Source: Betaproteobacteria bacterium HGW-Betaproteobacteria-7 (GTDB lineage: Bacteria > Pseudomonadota > Gammaproteobacteria > Burkholderiales > Rhodocyclaceae). From it: 64,000 nucleotides of DNA. Below the pieces are notes generated by a model. The model did not search any database, was not told the origin of the DNA, and saw only the letters and a program-made list of their open reading frames with translations. The stretch is from contig PHCE01000002.1 in NCBI GenBank assembly GCA_002840765.1, positions 186,001-250,000 of the forward strand, in the 5' to 3' direction. Of this stretch, positions 17,051-27,123 are shown piece by piece; positions within the stretch are counted from its first letter, which is position 1, and each line of letters opens with the position of its first letter. The position numbers and the translations under genes were made by a program.

Positions 17051-20000
17051 TCAGTGGTTCTTCTTGCAGTAGCTGGCGACGAGGCCGAGTAGTTCGTCTT
17101 CGTCGTAAGGCTTGCCAAGATAGTGATTAGCGCCGATCTCGTGGGCGTAGTTACGGTGCTTGTCGGCCGTGCGCGAGGTGATCATGATCACCGGCAGGCC
17201 CTTCAGGCGATCGTCGGCGCGGACATTGCGGACGAAATCGAAACCATCCATGCGCGGCATTTCGATGTCTGAGAGGATGACGTCCGGCATTTCGTCAATC
17301 AACTGCTCCAGCGCATCGACGCCGTCCTTGGCGAGAATCACCTGATAGCCCTCACGGGCGAGCAGGCGGCTGGTGATCTTGCGCACGGTCAGCGAATCGT
17401 CGACCACCATCACCGTCGGCAGGCGCCGTTCGGCAACCGGCGCCGGCGCGGCAACGAAGACTTCCGGCTGGCGTAGCGCGCCCTGCACGGGCGCGCGACT
17501 GGCCAGCGCCACCGGGTTGAGGATCAGTATCACCCGGCCGTCACCAAGCACCGTCGCGCCGGCGATACCGACGACGCGCGACAACTGGGTGCCGATATTC
17601 TTGACGACAACTTCCTGATTACCGCGCAGTTCATCAACCTGGATGGCGACCCGTTGACTGCCCGAACGCAGCAGCAACACCCAGTAGCGGCGATGGATTT
17701 CGGGCACGGCCGCGGCATCGCCGAGCAGGTTGGAAAGGAAATGCAGCGGGTAATGATGCCCCTGCCACTCCGCTTCACCTTTCTCGCGCAGCGCCGCCAG
17801 CTGCTTTTCCTTCATTTCGAGAACCTGCTCGATCATCGTCGATGGCACCGCATAAAGCTGCGCCCCGGAACGCACCAGCAGGGTTTGGGTGACCGCCAGG
17901 GTCAGCGGCAGGTAGAGACGGAAGGTGGTGCCGCGACCGATTTCGGAAACGACCTCGATGCGCCCGCCCAGCGCCGTCACTTCAGTCTTGACCACGTCCA
18001 TACCGACGCCGCGGCCGGATAGTTGGGTCAGTTCGGTGGCGGTCGAGAATCCCGGCTGGAAGATGAAATCGAACAGGGCAGTCGGCTCAACCGCCTGGCC
18101 AGGTTGCAACATTCCCAAGGCTTCGGCTTTCTGGCGGATGCGCTCGGGATCGAGGCCACGCCCGTCATCGGCGAGCGAGAGAATGATTTCATTGCCTTCC
18201 TGGGCCAGGGACAAGGTGATTTCGCCGGCCTCCTGCTTGCCGGCGACCTGACGCTCATCGCGCGTTTCCAGACCGTGGGTCACGGCGTTGCGTAGCATGT
18301 GCTCGACCGGCCCCAGCATTTTGTCGAGCACCGAGCGGTCGATTTCGACCTGGCCACCAATGACGTCGAGACTGGCCCGCTTGCCGACATCCTTGGCCGT
18401 CTGCCGGACGATGCGGTAGAAACGCTCGGCCTGGCTGGCGAAGGGAATCATGCGCACGCCCATCAACTCCTGCTGCAGGCCGCGGTTCAGGCGCGACTGA
18501 GCGATGATGGCGGCGTTGGCATCGTCGAGATTCTTCAGCAGATTCTGCTGCACCGTCGCCACGTCATTGACCGACTCGGCCATGAAGCGGGTGAGTTCCT
18601 GGAAGCGGGTGAAGCGGTCCAGCTCCAGCGGGTCGAACTCGCCCTCGCCGTCGTGGGTCTGGGCTACACGGGCCTGAATCTGGCCTTCCGCCTGAATTTC
18701 GATTTCCCGTAGCTGGCGGCGCAGGCGGATGACGTTTTCCGTCAGGTCGAGTAGCGAGGTCTTCAGGCTGCGCATTTCGCCTTCGATCCGCGTCCGGGCG
18801 ATGGACAGCTCCCCGGCCTCGTTGACCAGGCGATCGATGAGGTCGGCACGCACGCGCAGGGTGGCCCGCTGACCACTGCCCTCGCCTTCGCTTTCCGCTT
18901 CGCTGGCCGGATGCGGAATGGCACCTCCGGCCCCGACATCGACGTGATCGGCAACAGCCGCGGCTTCCGCCGGAACCTCTTCCGTCGGGCCTTCGCGCAG
19001 GCGCTCGACAGCAAGGGCCAGCGTATCGCAGCCGTTCTCGATCTCGTCGATGAGGGCGGGGCTGGCGACGCCGACACGCATCGCCGCCTCGACCCGACTT
19101 TCCAGTTGGTGCGTGACCTCACCCAGATTCAGCGCCCCGGCCATGCGGGCATTGCCCTTGAAGGTATGCAGCAGGCGGGCGATCGCATGCGGCGCTGCAT
19201 CGCCGGCTGGTTCATCGCGCCAGTTGCGCAGCTGCACCGTCAGGTCGCGCACTTGGTCGGCTGCCTCTTCAAGGAAGATCGGCAGCAATTGCTCGTCCAG
19301 TTCGTCGGTCAGTTGGGGCAGCGGGGCGGCCGGCGCCAATTGGGCAAGCACCGGCTCATCGACCACCGGCGGAATGGGGAGTCCGGGCAGCGGAATGATT
19401 TCCGCAGTCGTCGCCGGCGCATCGACGAGCGCTGCATGGAAGATGTCTTCAAGGGCGGCGATCAGCCGCGGCTCCTCTTCCGGGGCCAGTTGCTGGCCCA
19501 GTCCGGCGAACATCGCCTCCAGCGTGAAGATTGCCTGGCGCACTGTTTCCAGGCCCTCGATGCTGTCCGGATGGGCCGCCTGATCTCGCCGCAGCAGGGC
19601 ATGCTCAAGGGCGCCGGCGAGGTGATGCAAGGGCATTAACCCCACTGTCCCGGCAATGCCGGCCAGGGTATGAGCGGCGCGCGTCATCTCGAAGGCGGTC
19701 GGCGCCAGCGGCTGGGCATCAAGCGCAGCATGGCTGTCCATCAGCGTCTGCAGATAACCACGGGCCTCGTCGAGAAAAATGTCGTACAGCGTCGGCGAAG
19801 CGGTGACCGTCGGCGGCAATTGTTCGGCGACAGCTTCCGGGGGCTGGGCTTCGGCTTCGGCTTCGGCTTCGGCTTCGGCTTCGGCTTCGGCTTCGGCTTC
19901 GGCTTCGGCTTCGGCTTCGGCTTCGGCTTCGGCTTCGGCTTCGGCCTCGGCAATAGTTGCTGTCGTTTCCGGTGCCAAGTCAAAGTCGGCCAGTTCGCCG

Positions 20001-22576
20001 AAATCGCCTAGATCGACAGTCGGATCCTCAAGCACTGGCAGGTCGAGCGCCAGTTCGGTGCTCATACCGGCAGAGTCAGCGCCGTTGTCCGCCGGCGCGG
20101 CCGTTGATTCCGTCGTCGGTACCGAAGGCCGCCCAATGCCGTCACGCGGCTCCGGCGGTGGTGAATCGACACCGCGCAGACGGCGGGCGAGGGCAACCAG
20201 GGCGGTCGTATCGGGCATCATCCCGTCCCTGGCCTCTAGATGGCCGACCCACACCGAGAAGACGGCATGAGCATCGCCGATCAACTGCAGTAGTTCGGCG
20301 TTCGGCACCTGCTCCTGGCGCAACCAGAGATTGAGGGTCTGTTCCAGTTCCCAGGCGGTGTCGCCCAGATCGGTGAGACCAACCATTCGGCCGCTGCCCT
20401 TGAGCGTGTGCGAGGCCCGGCGGATGGTCGTCAGCGCATCCTGGTTGTGCGCATCCGCACGGAGCAGAGCATATTGCTGATCCATCGTGCTCAGGACTTC
20501 GACCGCCTCCTCCAGGAAGATCGCCAGCAGTTCGGCATCGATCTCCTCGTGACTGGATTCGGCCAGTAGGAGCGTTTCGACAGACGGTTTGGGCGCTTCC
20601 GGGGCCGGGGGGAAAATGATGGTCATCGCGGCATCGAATGCCGAATCCATCTCGATCCCCGAATCGATGGCATCGAGCGCCGCCTTGGCCGTCTCACCCA
20701 GTTGGTGATTAGCAACCAGATCGGCGTCCTTCTGGATGTCTTGGAGATTCTGCCGAATCTCCTGCTGCAGTTGCTGATCCCGCGGCGCTTCCTTGAGGGC
20801 CTCGACCAAGGCCTGCGTCTCGCGGGCCTGCTGGGCCAGTTGCGCCTCGACGGTTGGAACCGGCAAGGCCTCGGCCTCATCGTCCTCGAGCGCTGTCGTT
20901 TCACCGTTCATGCGGCGCATGAAGGCATCAAAATCCGTTTCGCCGTTTTGCAGGGCATCGACGAAGAAGCCAAGCAGGGAAAGTTGGTTGGCCACCCACT
21001 CGAAATCCTCGGCGACCGGCTGGTAATCCGCTTGGGCAAACTGCCGGATGCGGGTGCTGCACTCGTTCAGGCTGGCAATGGCGCCAAAGTGGCCAAGCAT
21101 GGCCAGCGCGCCACCGACCTGCTTGAGGGGAGCGTCCAGCGCAACCAGATCGTGAGCCTTGGCCGGATTGCGGAAGAAAGCGTCGAGCGCCTGTTCGATC
21201 TGCGCCAGATTGTTTTGGATCTCCCTACCGACCTGACCGATGAGCAGACGTTCCTGAGCCTTGCGCGTCATCTCGTCGAGCAACGGGATCTCGGCGTCGG
21301 CCGCCGCCGGTTTGCCGGAGATGCAGGCATAGAGCCGGGCCACCATCAGATCAACCTGCTGCGCGAAGTCGGTACCCAGACGCCGGAAACTTTCGTGGGC
21401 ATTCTGCAGGAGCAGGATGGTGGTGGCGACTTCCATCGCCACCGTGTCGGTATAGCGCGAAGTGTCCTCGGCCAGCCAGCTGGCGACGGCGCCCAAGCCC
21501 TGGCCCAGGCGCTTGAGATCGGTCTGGCCGATTTCCTCGGTGAGCAGGGCGCACTGCCGGGCATGTTCGGCAAACCCGGGCATGCTGCCGACGCTGCCGG
21601 TGCAGAACTTGTTCCACAATTCCTCAACTGCCGCCAGGCTGTCCCGCAGTTTGCGTAGTGCAGCCTCCTGCGGTAGCGGACCGGCCGCTGCGACCTCGGG
21701 AACCAGCCCCGACAGCTCGAAGGTTGAGCGGACCTCAGCAATCAGCGGCGAGGCTTCGTCCGATGTCCGCGCCACGTAATAGAGCGCCTCGCGCATCACC
21801 CGTTCGGCGACATTGCTGGAGCCGTTGAGCAGGCGGCGAATCTGCGCGTCAATGCGGGAACAGAGATAGAGGGCGGCATTGTCGCCGTCCTGGCCGGGAT
21901 GTTCGAGGGTATCGAGGAAGGCCAGCGCCACCCACCAGAAGGCACGCGCCGCCTGGGTCGACTGTTGCGACTCGATGTCGCTCAGAGCCGCCTTCATGCC
22001 CTGCAGACCCTTTCCCGGGTGAGCGGGGTCGCGCAACAACTGGAGCAGGCCCTTCTGGTACGCCAGGCGCTTGCCCTTGAGAATCTTCGTGGACTGTTCC
22101 GGGGCCAGTGCTGGTGGCGCGGCGCGGCGTGGCGGTCGCAGCGTCAGATCGGGATAGAAGAGGTCGGCCGCATGGATGACGCTCTGCCCGCGGGCCAGGG
22201 CCAGCGCCTGATAGGCGGGCAGCAGGCGCAGCGGTTGGTTCGGCTCGCCGACCATCAGGTCATCGAGATACTGGCGGATCGCCGCCAGGGCCTGGCGAAC
22301 GACGGCGGGACCGTTATCGCCGGGCAGCAGACGCCCCTCCTCGTAGGCCTTGAGCAGCGCCTCCAGCGATTCAACCACCTGGGTCACACCGTCCAGACCG
22401 ACGATGGACAGGGCACCGTACACCTGGTGCACGTGGGTGTGGCAGAACTTCAACTGGGTGACGTCAGCGCCCGTCTCGTACTGAGCCAGCGCCTCCTCAG
22501 CCCGTTGAAGCGCCAGATCGATCTCGCCCTTGACCCAGGTCAGGGGCCCCAAATCAAATGCAGTAGCCGCGTTCAT
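17051..22576 (-). CDS. chpA: ChpA-type hybrid chemotaxis histidine kinase of the type IV pilus system
   Basis: This 1841-residue CheA-like kinase relays signals from PilJ to PilG/PilH. A degenerate HPt-like motif lies near residue 49. Three clear histidine phosphotransfer motifs follow: HTLKGSGR (about 725), HTLAGIAG (about 970) and HTFKGNAR (about 1140). The HATPase domain has MLRNAVTHGLE (about 1428), ADDGRGLD and GRGVGMDVV. A CheW domain and a terminal receiver (VMVVDDS near 1725, DVILSDIEMPRMDG near 1768) close it. Pseudomonas ChpA (2472) has more phosphotransfer domains. Between the first two clear HPts is a long Glu-Ala repeat (about 878-911). It is last in the pilGHIJ-chpA cluster. Confidence 0.93.
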   Translation of the reverse strand: MNAATAFDLGPLTWVKGEIDLALQRAEEALAQYETGADVTQLKFCHTHVHQVYGALSIVGLDGVTQVVESLEALLKAYEEGRLLPGDNGPAVVRQALAAIRQYLDDLMVGEPNQPLRLLPAYQALALARGQSVIHAADLFYPDLTLRPPRRAAPPALAPEQSTKILKGKRLAYQKGLLQLLRDPAHPGKGLQGMKAALSDIESQQSTQAARAFWWVALAFLDTLEHPGQDGDNAALYLCSRIDAQIRRLLNGSSNVAERVMREALYYVARTSDEASPLIAEVRSTFELSGLVPEVAAAGPLPQEAALRKLRDSLAAVEELWNKFCTGSVGSMPGFAEHARQCALLTEEIGQTDLKRLGQGLGAVASWLAEDTSRYTDTVAMEVATTILLLQNAHESFRRLGTDFAQQVDLMVARLYACISGKPAAADAEIPLLDEMTRKAQERLLIGQVGREIQNNLAQIEQALDAFFRNPAKAHDLVALDAPLKQVGGALAMLGHFGAIASLNECSTRIRQFAQADYQPVAEDFEWVANQLSLLGFFVDALQNGETDFDAFMRRMNGETTALEDDEAEALPVPTVEAQLAQQARETQALVEALKEAPRDQQLQQEIRQNLQDIQKDADLVANHQLGETAKAALDAIDSGIEMDSAFDAAMTIIFPPAPEAPKPSVETLLLAESSHEEIDAELLAIFLEEAVEVLSTMDQQYALLRADAHNQDALTTIRRASHTLKGSGRMVGLTDLGDTAWELEQTLNLWLRQEQVPNAELLQLIGDAHAVFSVWVGHLEARDGMMPDTTALVALARRLRGVDSPPPEPRDGIGRPSVPTTESTAAPADNGADSAGMSTELALDLPVLEDPTVDLGDFGELADFDLAPETTATIAEAEAEAEAEAEAEAEAEAEAEAEAEAEAEAEAEAQPPEAVAEQLPPTVTASPTLYDIFLDEARGYLQTLMDSHAALDAQPLAPTAFEMTRAAHTLAGIAGTVGLMPLHHLAGALEHALLRRDQAAHPDSIEGLETVRQAIFTLEAMFAGLGQQLAPEEEPRLIAALEDIFHAALVDAPATTAEIIPLPGLPIPPVVDEPVLAQLAPAAPLPQLTDELDEQLLPIFLEEAADQVRDLTVQLRNWRDEPAGDAAPHAIARLLHTFKGNARMAGALNLGEVTHQLESRVEAAMRVGVASPALIDEIENGCDTLALAVERLREGPTEEVPAEAAAVADHVDVGAGGAIPHPASEAESEGEGSGQRATLRVRADLIDRLVNEAGELSIARTRIEGEMRSLKTSLLDLTENVIRLRRQLREIEIQAEGQIQARVAQTHDGEGEFDPLELDRFTRFQELTRFMAESVNDVATVQQNLLKNLDDANAAIIAQSRLNRGLQQELMGVRMIPFASQAERFYRIVRQTAKDVGKRASLDVIGGQVEIDRSVLDKMLGPVEHMLRNAVTHGLETRDERQVAGKQEAGEITLSLAQEGNEIILSLADDGRGLDPERIRQKAEALGMLQPGQAVEPTALFDFIFQPGFSTATELTQLSGRGVGMDVVKTEVTALGGRIEVVSEIGRGTTFRLYLPLTLAVTQTLLVRSGAQLYAVPSTMIEQVLEMKEKQLAALREKGEAEWQGHHYPLHFLSNLLGDAAAVPEIHRRYWVLLLRSGSQRVAIQVDELRGNQEVVVKNIGTQLSRVVGIAGATVLGDGRVILILNPVALASRAPVQGALRQPEVFVAAPAPVAERRLPTVMVVDDSLTVRKITSRLLAREGYQVILAKDGVDALEQLIDEMPDVILSDIEMPRMDGFDFVRNVRADDRLKGLPVIMITSRTADKHRNYAHEIGANHYLGKPYDEDELLGLVASYCKKNH
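19847..19942 (-). repeat. Hexanucleotide tandem repeat GGCTTC x16 inside chpA
   Basis: Sixteen perfect head-to-tail copies of GGCTTC (plus strand) occupy 96 bases, followed by one imperfect copy (GGCCTC). In the chpA reading frame each copy encodes Glu-Ala, giving a run of 17 Glu-Ala pairs that should form a long charged helix or flexible spacer. As the unit is six bases, slippage would change linker length without changing frame. Confidence 0.95.
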
Positions 22577-22594
22577 AGTCTCTCGCGTTGCCTG

Positions 22595-24718
22595 TCAGTC
22601 CACCTTGAAGCCGGCGACCGAACCCTTGAGTTCCGAAGCCAGGGCGGTCAGTTCGTCGACCGCCAGGGCGGTGCGCTGGGTACCGGCGGTGGTCTGCTCG
22701 GTAACGTGCAGGATGTCCTGCATCAGTCGCGCCACGTTGGTCGCCGAATCTGCCTGGCTTTGGGTGGAGGAGGAGATGCTTTCGATCAGGTCAGCCAGGT
22801 TGCGCGACACATCGCCGATCTCGGACAGCGCCTGACCGGCAGCGTCAGACAGCTTGGCCCCCTCGACCACACCCTGGGTCGACTGTTCCATGGCGGAGAC
22901 GGCATCCTGGGTATCGGTCTGAATGGTCTTGACGATCGCCGCGATCTGTTTGGTTGCCTCGGCCGAACGTTCGGCCAGTCGCTGCACTTCCTCGGCAACG
23001 ACGGTGAAGCCGCGCCCGGCATCGCCGGCGGAAGCTGCCTGAATGGCGGCGTTCAGGGCCAGCACGTTAGTCTGCTCGGTAATGTCGGAAATCAGTTCAA
23101 CGATTTCGCCGATCTCCTGCGAGCTCTCGCCCAGGCGCTTGATGCGCTTCGAGGTTTCCTGGATCTGGTTGCGAATTTCGTTCATGCCCTTGATCGAGTC
23201 CTGCACCGCCTGCGTCCCCTTTTCGGCAGCCAGCAGCGATTGCCGGGCAACCTGCGCCGATTGCGTGGCGTTACCCGACACTTCGGTCATCGAACGGGCC
23301 ATGTCGAGGGCCGACTGGCCAGCTTCCTGAATTTCGCTGGACTGGCGTTCGGCAGCATCGAGCAGTTCGGCTGAGGTCTGGCGGGCGATCTCGGTTGCCG
23401 CCGTCACCCGGTTCGCCGCGTCGTTGATGCGGCCGACCAGCACGCGCAGTTCTTCGATGGTGTAGTTGATGGAGTCGGCGATGGCGCCGGTGATGTTCTC
23501 GCTGACCGTGGCGGTGACCGTCAGGTCGCCGTCGGCGAGGTCGCCCAGTTCGTTCATCAGACGGAGAATGGCGTCCTGGTTTTCGCGATTGACCAGTTCC
23601 GAGGCATGACGCTGGCGGTCGGCCTCAAGTGCCCGGCGGCGCGTATCTTCCAGGTAAAGCCTGGCGAGCAGAGCGAGCGTGGCGAGAGCGGCGGCGACCA
23701 GCACGATCATCAGAACGATGAACAGACCACGTGAAGCCAGGTTTTCCTGATAACCGAGGGCCAGATCCTCGGTCGCTTTCAGCAGGTTCTCGCTCTCGCG
23801 GAAAATCTGTGATCCAGCCTGCTTGGAGAGAACCAGCGGCTGCATGTTGGCAAGAATGCTGGCAATAGCGTCCTGGTAGCCCTTGAAGGACGCTTCCAGG
23901 ACGGTAAGTTTTTCATGGCTGTCGCCATCGGTGGTGGTCTTGCCCAGCCCCTGAAGAATGTCGCGGAAAGCGTTGGTATCCTTGCCGAGCAGGAAGGCGA
24001 CCTCGGGATTGATCTCGTCGCCGACGCGCAGTGCCGAGGCGTTCTTGGCGATGCGCTGGGTCAGCATGACCAGTTGGCTGGCCGCCGCGATGTCGCGCGA
24101 CGCGGCGCCGGATTGCAGCTTGAGGGCCGCCAGCTGCTCGGTCAGGTCGAGCATCTCGGCATTCTTGTCATCGATCAGGGCGACACTGGTACCCAGCGCG
24201 ACCAAGTTGGCTTCCTGACCAATCACCGTCTGCGCATCGGTGTCAGTCATCGCCCAACGCTCGCTGAGCGCGTCGAGCTGGGGACGAACCACATTCGGCG
24301 AAGCGGGAACATCGACGCCGCCGATTTCGCCACCATTACTGACGCGATCGAGCAGTTGGGCAAAGGCTTCGCGCGATTCCTTGAGCTGGGTGAAGGCCGT
24401 GCTATTGCCCTGCAGCGCCAGCAACGAAGCCTTGGCCAGGCGCTGGGAGAGCATGCGCATTTCACCGGCCGCCGCGACATAGGCTGTGCCGTGCGTTGAT
24501 TGTCGGCTGTCGAAGACGACCAGACCGGCGATCAACAGCACCAGCACGGCAAAAATTGCACCCAACGTCTTCATCTGCTGGATGACCGGCTGCCCGGCGA
24601 GGAATCCGGGCAGGGCGACACCCTTGGACTCGCCGGGCATCTCGGCCGAAACAGTCATCGGGGCGTAAGCAGCGCCCTTGCCGCCACCCAGCTTGGGGAG
24701 TTTGAAACTGAAAGCCAT
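22595..24718 (-). CDS. pilJ: Methyl-accepting chemotaxis protein PilJ
   Basis: This 707-residue receptor has two membrane segments (about residues 51-70 and 330-355) enclosing a helical periplasmic region of the PilJ type. A HAMP-like linker follows, then the MCP signalling domain, whose hairpin tip is near [21 protein letters not shown]. Length matches Pseudomonas PilJ (682). It senses surface contact or pilus tension and feeds the ChpA kinase. It lies 18 bases before chpA and 38 bases after pilI. Candidate methylation sites occur among the Glu/Gln-rich helices, but no methyltransferase gene is in the cluster. Confidence 0.94.
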   Translation of the reverse strand: MAFSFKLPKLGGGKGAAYAPMTVSAEMPGESKGVALPGFLAGQPVIQQMKTLGAIFAVLVLLIAGLVVFDSRQSTHGTAYVAAAGEMRMLSQRLAKASLLALQGNSTAFTQLKESREAFAQLLDRVSNGGEIGGVDVPASPNVVRPQLDALSERWAMTDTDAQTVIGQEANLVALGTSVALIDDKNAEMLDLTEQLAALKLQSGAASRDIAAASQLVMLTQRIAKNASALRVGDEINPEVAFLLGKDTNAFRDILQGLGKTTTDGDSHEKLTVLEASFKGYQDAIASILANMQPLVLSKQAGSQIFRESENLLKATEDLALGYQENLASRGLFIVLMIVLVAAALATLALLARLYLEDTRRRALEADRQRHASELVNRENQDAILRLMNELGDLADGDLTVTATVSENITGAIADSINYTIEELRVLVGRINDAANRVTAATEIARQTSAELLDAAERQSSEIQEAGQSALDMARSMTEVSGNATQSAQVARQSLLAAEKGTQAVQDSIKGMNEIRNQIQETSKRIKRLGESSQEIGEIVELISDITEQTNVLALNAAIQAASAGDAGRGFTVVAEEVQRLAERSAEATKQIAAIVKTIQTDTQDAVSAMEQSTQGVVEGAKLSDAAGQALSEIGDVSRNLADLIESISSSTQSQADSATNVARLMQDILHVTEQTTAGTQRTALAVDELTALASELKGSVAGFKVD

Positions 24719-24756
24719 GGAATCCTCCGATTTGGGTCCTGGGCGTACGCCCCCGG

Positions 24757-25269
24757 TCAGACCCCGATATTCATGAAATCATGATCGGCCAGCAAATCGC
24801 GCACGGAAAGCTTGCGCCAGATGTTGCCGTGTGTATCCGAAAAGCGCTGCGCACACCACGGTGGATCGTCCGCCACGCCCGTCTCGGGAACGAAATCGTC
24901 CGGATTCTTCAGCCCGAGCATGCGGGAAACGAGTAGCGCGGCATTTGATCCGTGCTTGGCGCCGATCAACAACAAGCGGGTGCTGGTGTTTTGCGGCGTC
25001 GGCGAACCGCCACGAAAGACCGAAAAATCGGTCACCGCATGCAGATTGCCGCGAATATTGGCAATGCCGGCGAACCAGGGACGGGTCAGCGGCACAGGCG
25101 CCAGTTGCGGGGCCTGGACAATCTCACCACCATCGGCCAGATCGACCAACCAGGTCTCGCCGCCGGCCTCGATGCCCAGCCAGGAAGAACTGCCATGGCC
25201 CTGGGCGGCGGTCGTCAGACGGGCCGCGAGGTATTCCTGAAAGTCGCGAAGACTGGTTTTTTTGGCCAT
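24757..25269 (-). CDS. pilI: CheW-like adaptor PilI
   Basis: This 170-residue protein is a single CheW domain that couples PilJ to ChpA. Recognisable parts are the [17 protein letters not shown] opening, the [18 protein letters not shown] segment typical of CheW, and [12 protein letters not shown]. It starts four bases after pilH ends and precedes pilJ. Expression is presumably from the pilG promoter. Confidence 0.9.
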   Translation of the reverse strand: MAKKTSLRDFQEYLAARLTTAAQGHGSSSWLGIEAGGETWLVDLADGGEIVQAPQLAPVPLTRPWFAGIANIRGNLHAVTDFSVFRGGSPTPQNTSTRLLLIGAKHGSNAALLVSRMLGLKNPDDFVPETGVADDPPWCAQRFSDTHGNIWRKLSVRDLLADHDFMNIGV

Positions 25270-25273
25270 GGGC

Positions 25274-25639
25274 TCAGGGCAGAGCGGCGATTCGTTTCAG
25301 CAGTTCCTCGGGGTTCAGCGGCTTGACCAGATAATCGACAGCCCCCTGACGCAAGCCCCAGATCTTGTCGGTCTCTTGCCCCTTGGTGGTACAGACGATG
25401 ACCGGAATACCCTTGGTTTCCTCGTCGCGGGTCAGCGTGCGCGTCGCCTGATATCCGTTCAGGCCGGGCATCACGACATCCATCAGGATCAGGTCGGGCT
25501 TGTTGGCTTTCGCCTTGGCGATCCCCTCTTCGCCACTCTCGGCCGTGCTGACCTGATAGCCGGCCTTGGTCAGCACGTCGACTGTAAAAAAGCGCTCGGT
25601 GGCAGAATCATCGACCACCAGGATGTTCTTGACGGGCAT
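25274..25639 (-). CDS. pilH: Response regulator PilH
   Basis: This 121-residue single receiver domain has the acidic pair D10/D11, phospho-acceptor D54 (LILMDVVMPG), a conserved Thr in VCTTKGQ and Lys in YLVKPL. The start at 25639 gives the standard opening MPVKNILVVDDS and follows a GGGGAG site. PilH opposes PilG and favours pilus retraction through PilT in Pseudomonas. The pilT and pilU genes are about 16 kb away in the same window. Confidence 0.92.
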   Translation of the reverse strand: MPVKNILVVDDSATERFFTVDVLTKAGYQVSTAESGEEGIAKAKANKPDLILMDVVMPGLNGYQATRTLTRDEETKGIPVIVCTTKGQETDKIWGLRQGAVDYLVKPLNPEELLKRIAALP

Positions 25640-25655
25640 TGCTGGCTCCCCTGGA

Positions 25656-26066
25656 CTACGGTTTTGACGTTGTTTCTGCCGGTATGGCAAAGGTAGCAAC
25701 CGTTTGCAGCAGACTGTCTTTGGTGAAAGGCTTGGTCAGGTACTGGTCGGAACCGACCATGCGGCCGCGCGCCCGGTCGAACAGCCCATCCTTGGAGGAG
25801 AGCATGATGACGGGCGTCGACTTGAATCGAGGATTCTTCTTGATCAGCGAGCAGGTTTGATAGCCATCAAGGCGCGGCATCATGATGTCGCAAAAAATCA
25901 CGCTCGGCTGGAGATCGGCAATTTTGGCCAGGGCGTCAAACCCATCTTCGGCGAGAATGACCTCGCAACCCGCTTGCACAAGGAATATCTCGGCGCTTCG
26001 CCGAATGGTGTTGCTGTCGTCAATGACCATCACCCTGACGCCGCGCAATCTGGATAAATCAGCCAA
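25656..26066 (-). CDS. pilG: Response regulator PilG
   Basis: This 136-residue single receiver domain opens LRGVRVMVIDDSNTIRRSAE, a hallmark of PilG. The phospho-acceptor is D60 (VIFCDIMMPRLDG), with SSKDG and YLTKPF at the Thr/Ser and Lys positions. PilG promotes pilus extension and cAMP signalling in Pseudomonas. It is first in the cluster; a TATGAT hexamer on the minus strand (26117-26112) is a possible -10 box. Confidence 0.92.
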   Translation of the reverse strand: MADLSRLRGVRVMVIDDSNTIRRSAEIFLVQAGCEVILAEDGFDALAKIADLQPSVIFCDIMMPRLDGYQTCSLIKKNPRFKSTPVIMLSSKDGLFDRARGRMVGSDQYLTKPFTKDSLLQTVATFAIPAETTSKP

Positions 26067-26131
26067 TTTGCCTGTCCCCTGGCCCCTGTAGGCATGAATA
26101 CTTATCGGTGCATCATACTACGGAAGTCTGC

Positions 26132-26148
26132 GCTAGGCACAGCCTAGC
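26132..26148. repeat. Perfect inverted repeat between pilG and thiD
   Basis: GCTAGGC (26132-26138) and GCCTAGC (26142-26148) flank ACA in the 190-base divergent gap between pilG and thiD. No T-run follows on either strand, so it is more like a protein-binding site than a terminator. The regulator is unknown. Confidence 0.5.
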
Positions 26149-26256
26149 TGCCATCAACGTGCTTTTCGCTGCGCCGAGTCGGCCGACGCCAGATTCGGAT
26201 AAAATCCGCCGCATCTTACCCAATCCCTCCAGCATCCGCCAAGGGCCTGCAGGAAC

Positions 26257-27123
26257 ATGAATCAGACCCCCGCCAATCCGCCGCGCCCGCCCCAGGTGCT
26301 GGCCTTCGCCGCCAGCGACCCCTCTTCCGGCGCCGGCGTCCAGGCCGACCTGCTGACCCTGGCCAGCCTCGGCTGCCATCCGCTGACCGCCATCACCGCC
26401 ATTACCGTGCAGGATACGGTCGGCGTGCAGAGCGTGCATCCGGTTGCCGCCGAACTGCTTGAACAGCAGGCCCGCACCATTCTCGAAGACATGCCGGTAG
26501 CCGCCTTCAAGATCGGCGTGCTGGGCAGTGTCGAGAATGTGTTGACGGTCGCCGAGATCGTCTCCGACTATCCTGAAACACCGCTGGTCTTCGACCCGGT
26601 ACTGGCTTCCGGGCGGGGTGATGAACTATCCGGCGAAGAGATCATTTCTGCCATCTGCGAAATGCTCCTGCCGCAGACCACGATCATTACGCCCAACGCA
26701 CCGGAAGCGCGCCGTCTGGCGGAGAGCGACGAGGACGAGAACGAGCCCGCCCTCGATGTCTGCGCCCAGCGCCTGATCGACATGGGTGTTCAATATGTCC
26801 TGATCACCGGCACTCATGAGAACACCCCGGAAGTCATCAACACCCTGTACGGCCCCGATGGCATCATCCGCCATGATCGCTGGGAGCGCCTGCCGGGCAG
26901 CTATCACGGCTCCGGTTGCACGCTGGCCTCGGCCATCGCCGGTTGTCTGGCTGGCGGCGCCAGCGTCGAGGATGCCGTTCGCGACGCCCAGGATTACACC
27001 TGGCAGACGCTGAAGAACGGCTTCCGTGGCGGCATGGGCCAGCTGATTCCGGATCGTTTCTTCTGGGCCCGCGAAGACGAAAACGGCGACGATGGCGAGA
27101 GCAAGAAACCCGATGGCAATTGA
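26257..27123 (+). CDS. thiD: Hydroxymethylpyrimidine (phosphate) kinase
   Basis: This 288-residue ribokinase-fold enzyme phosphorylates HMP-P to HMP-PP for thiamine synthesis. [15 protein letters not shown] near the start and the anion-hole motif [12 protein letters not shown] near residue 215 are conserved. The acidic C-terminal tail, ending [13 protein letters not shown], is an extension. It overlaps thiE by 11 bases, so the pair is coupled. No TPP riboswitch is visible upstream, unlike thiC. A GATAAAATC segment at about 26198 may be the -10 region. Confidence 0.93.
   Translation: MNQTPANPPRPPQVLAFAASDPSSGAGVQADLLTLASLGCHPLTAITAITVQDTVGVQSVHPVAAELLEQQARTILEDMPVAAFKIGVLGSVENVLTVAEIVSDYPETPLVFDPVLASGRGDELSGEEIISAICEMLLPQTTIITPNAPEARRLAESDEDENEPALDVCAQRLIDMGVQYVLITGTHENTPEVINTLYGPDGIIRHDRWERLPGSYHGSGCTLASAIAGCLAGGASVEDAVRDAQDYTWQTLKNGFRGGMGQLIPDRFFWAREDENGDDGESKKPDGN

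Noticed and set aside
19670..20270. Open frames rich in Gly-Phe or Ala-Ser repeats near the hexamer array
   Set aside because: They are other-frame readings of the GGCTTC repeat inside chpA; the Glu-Ala frame is the one joined to kinase domains.
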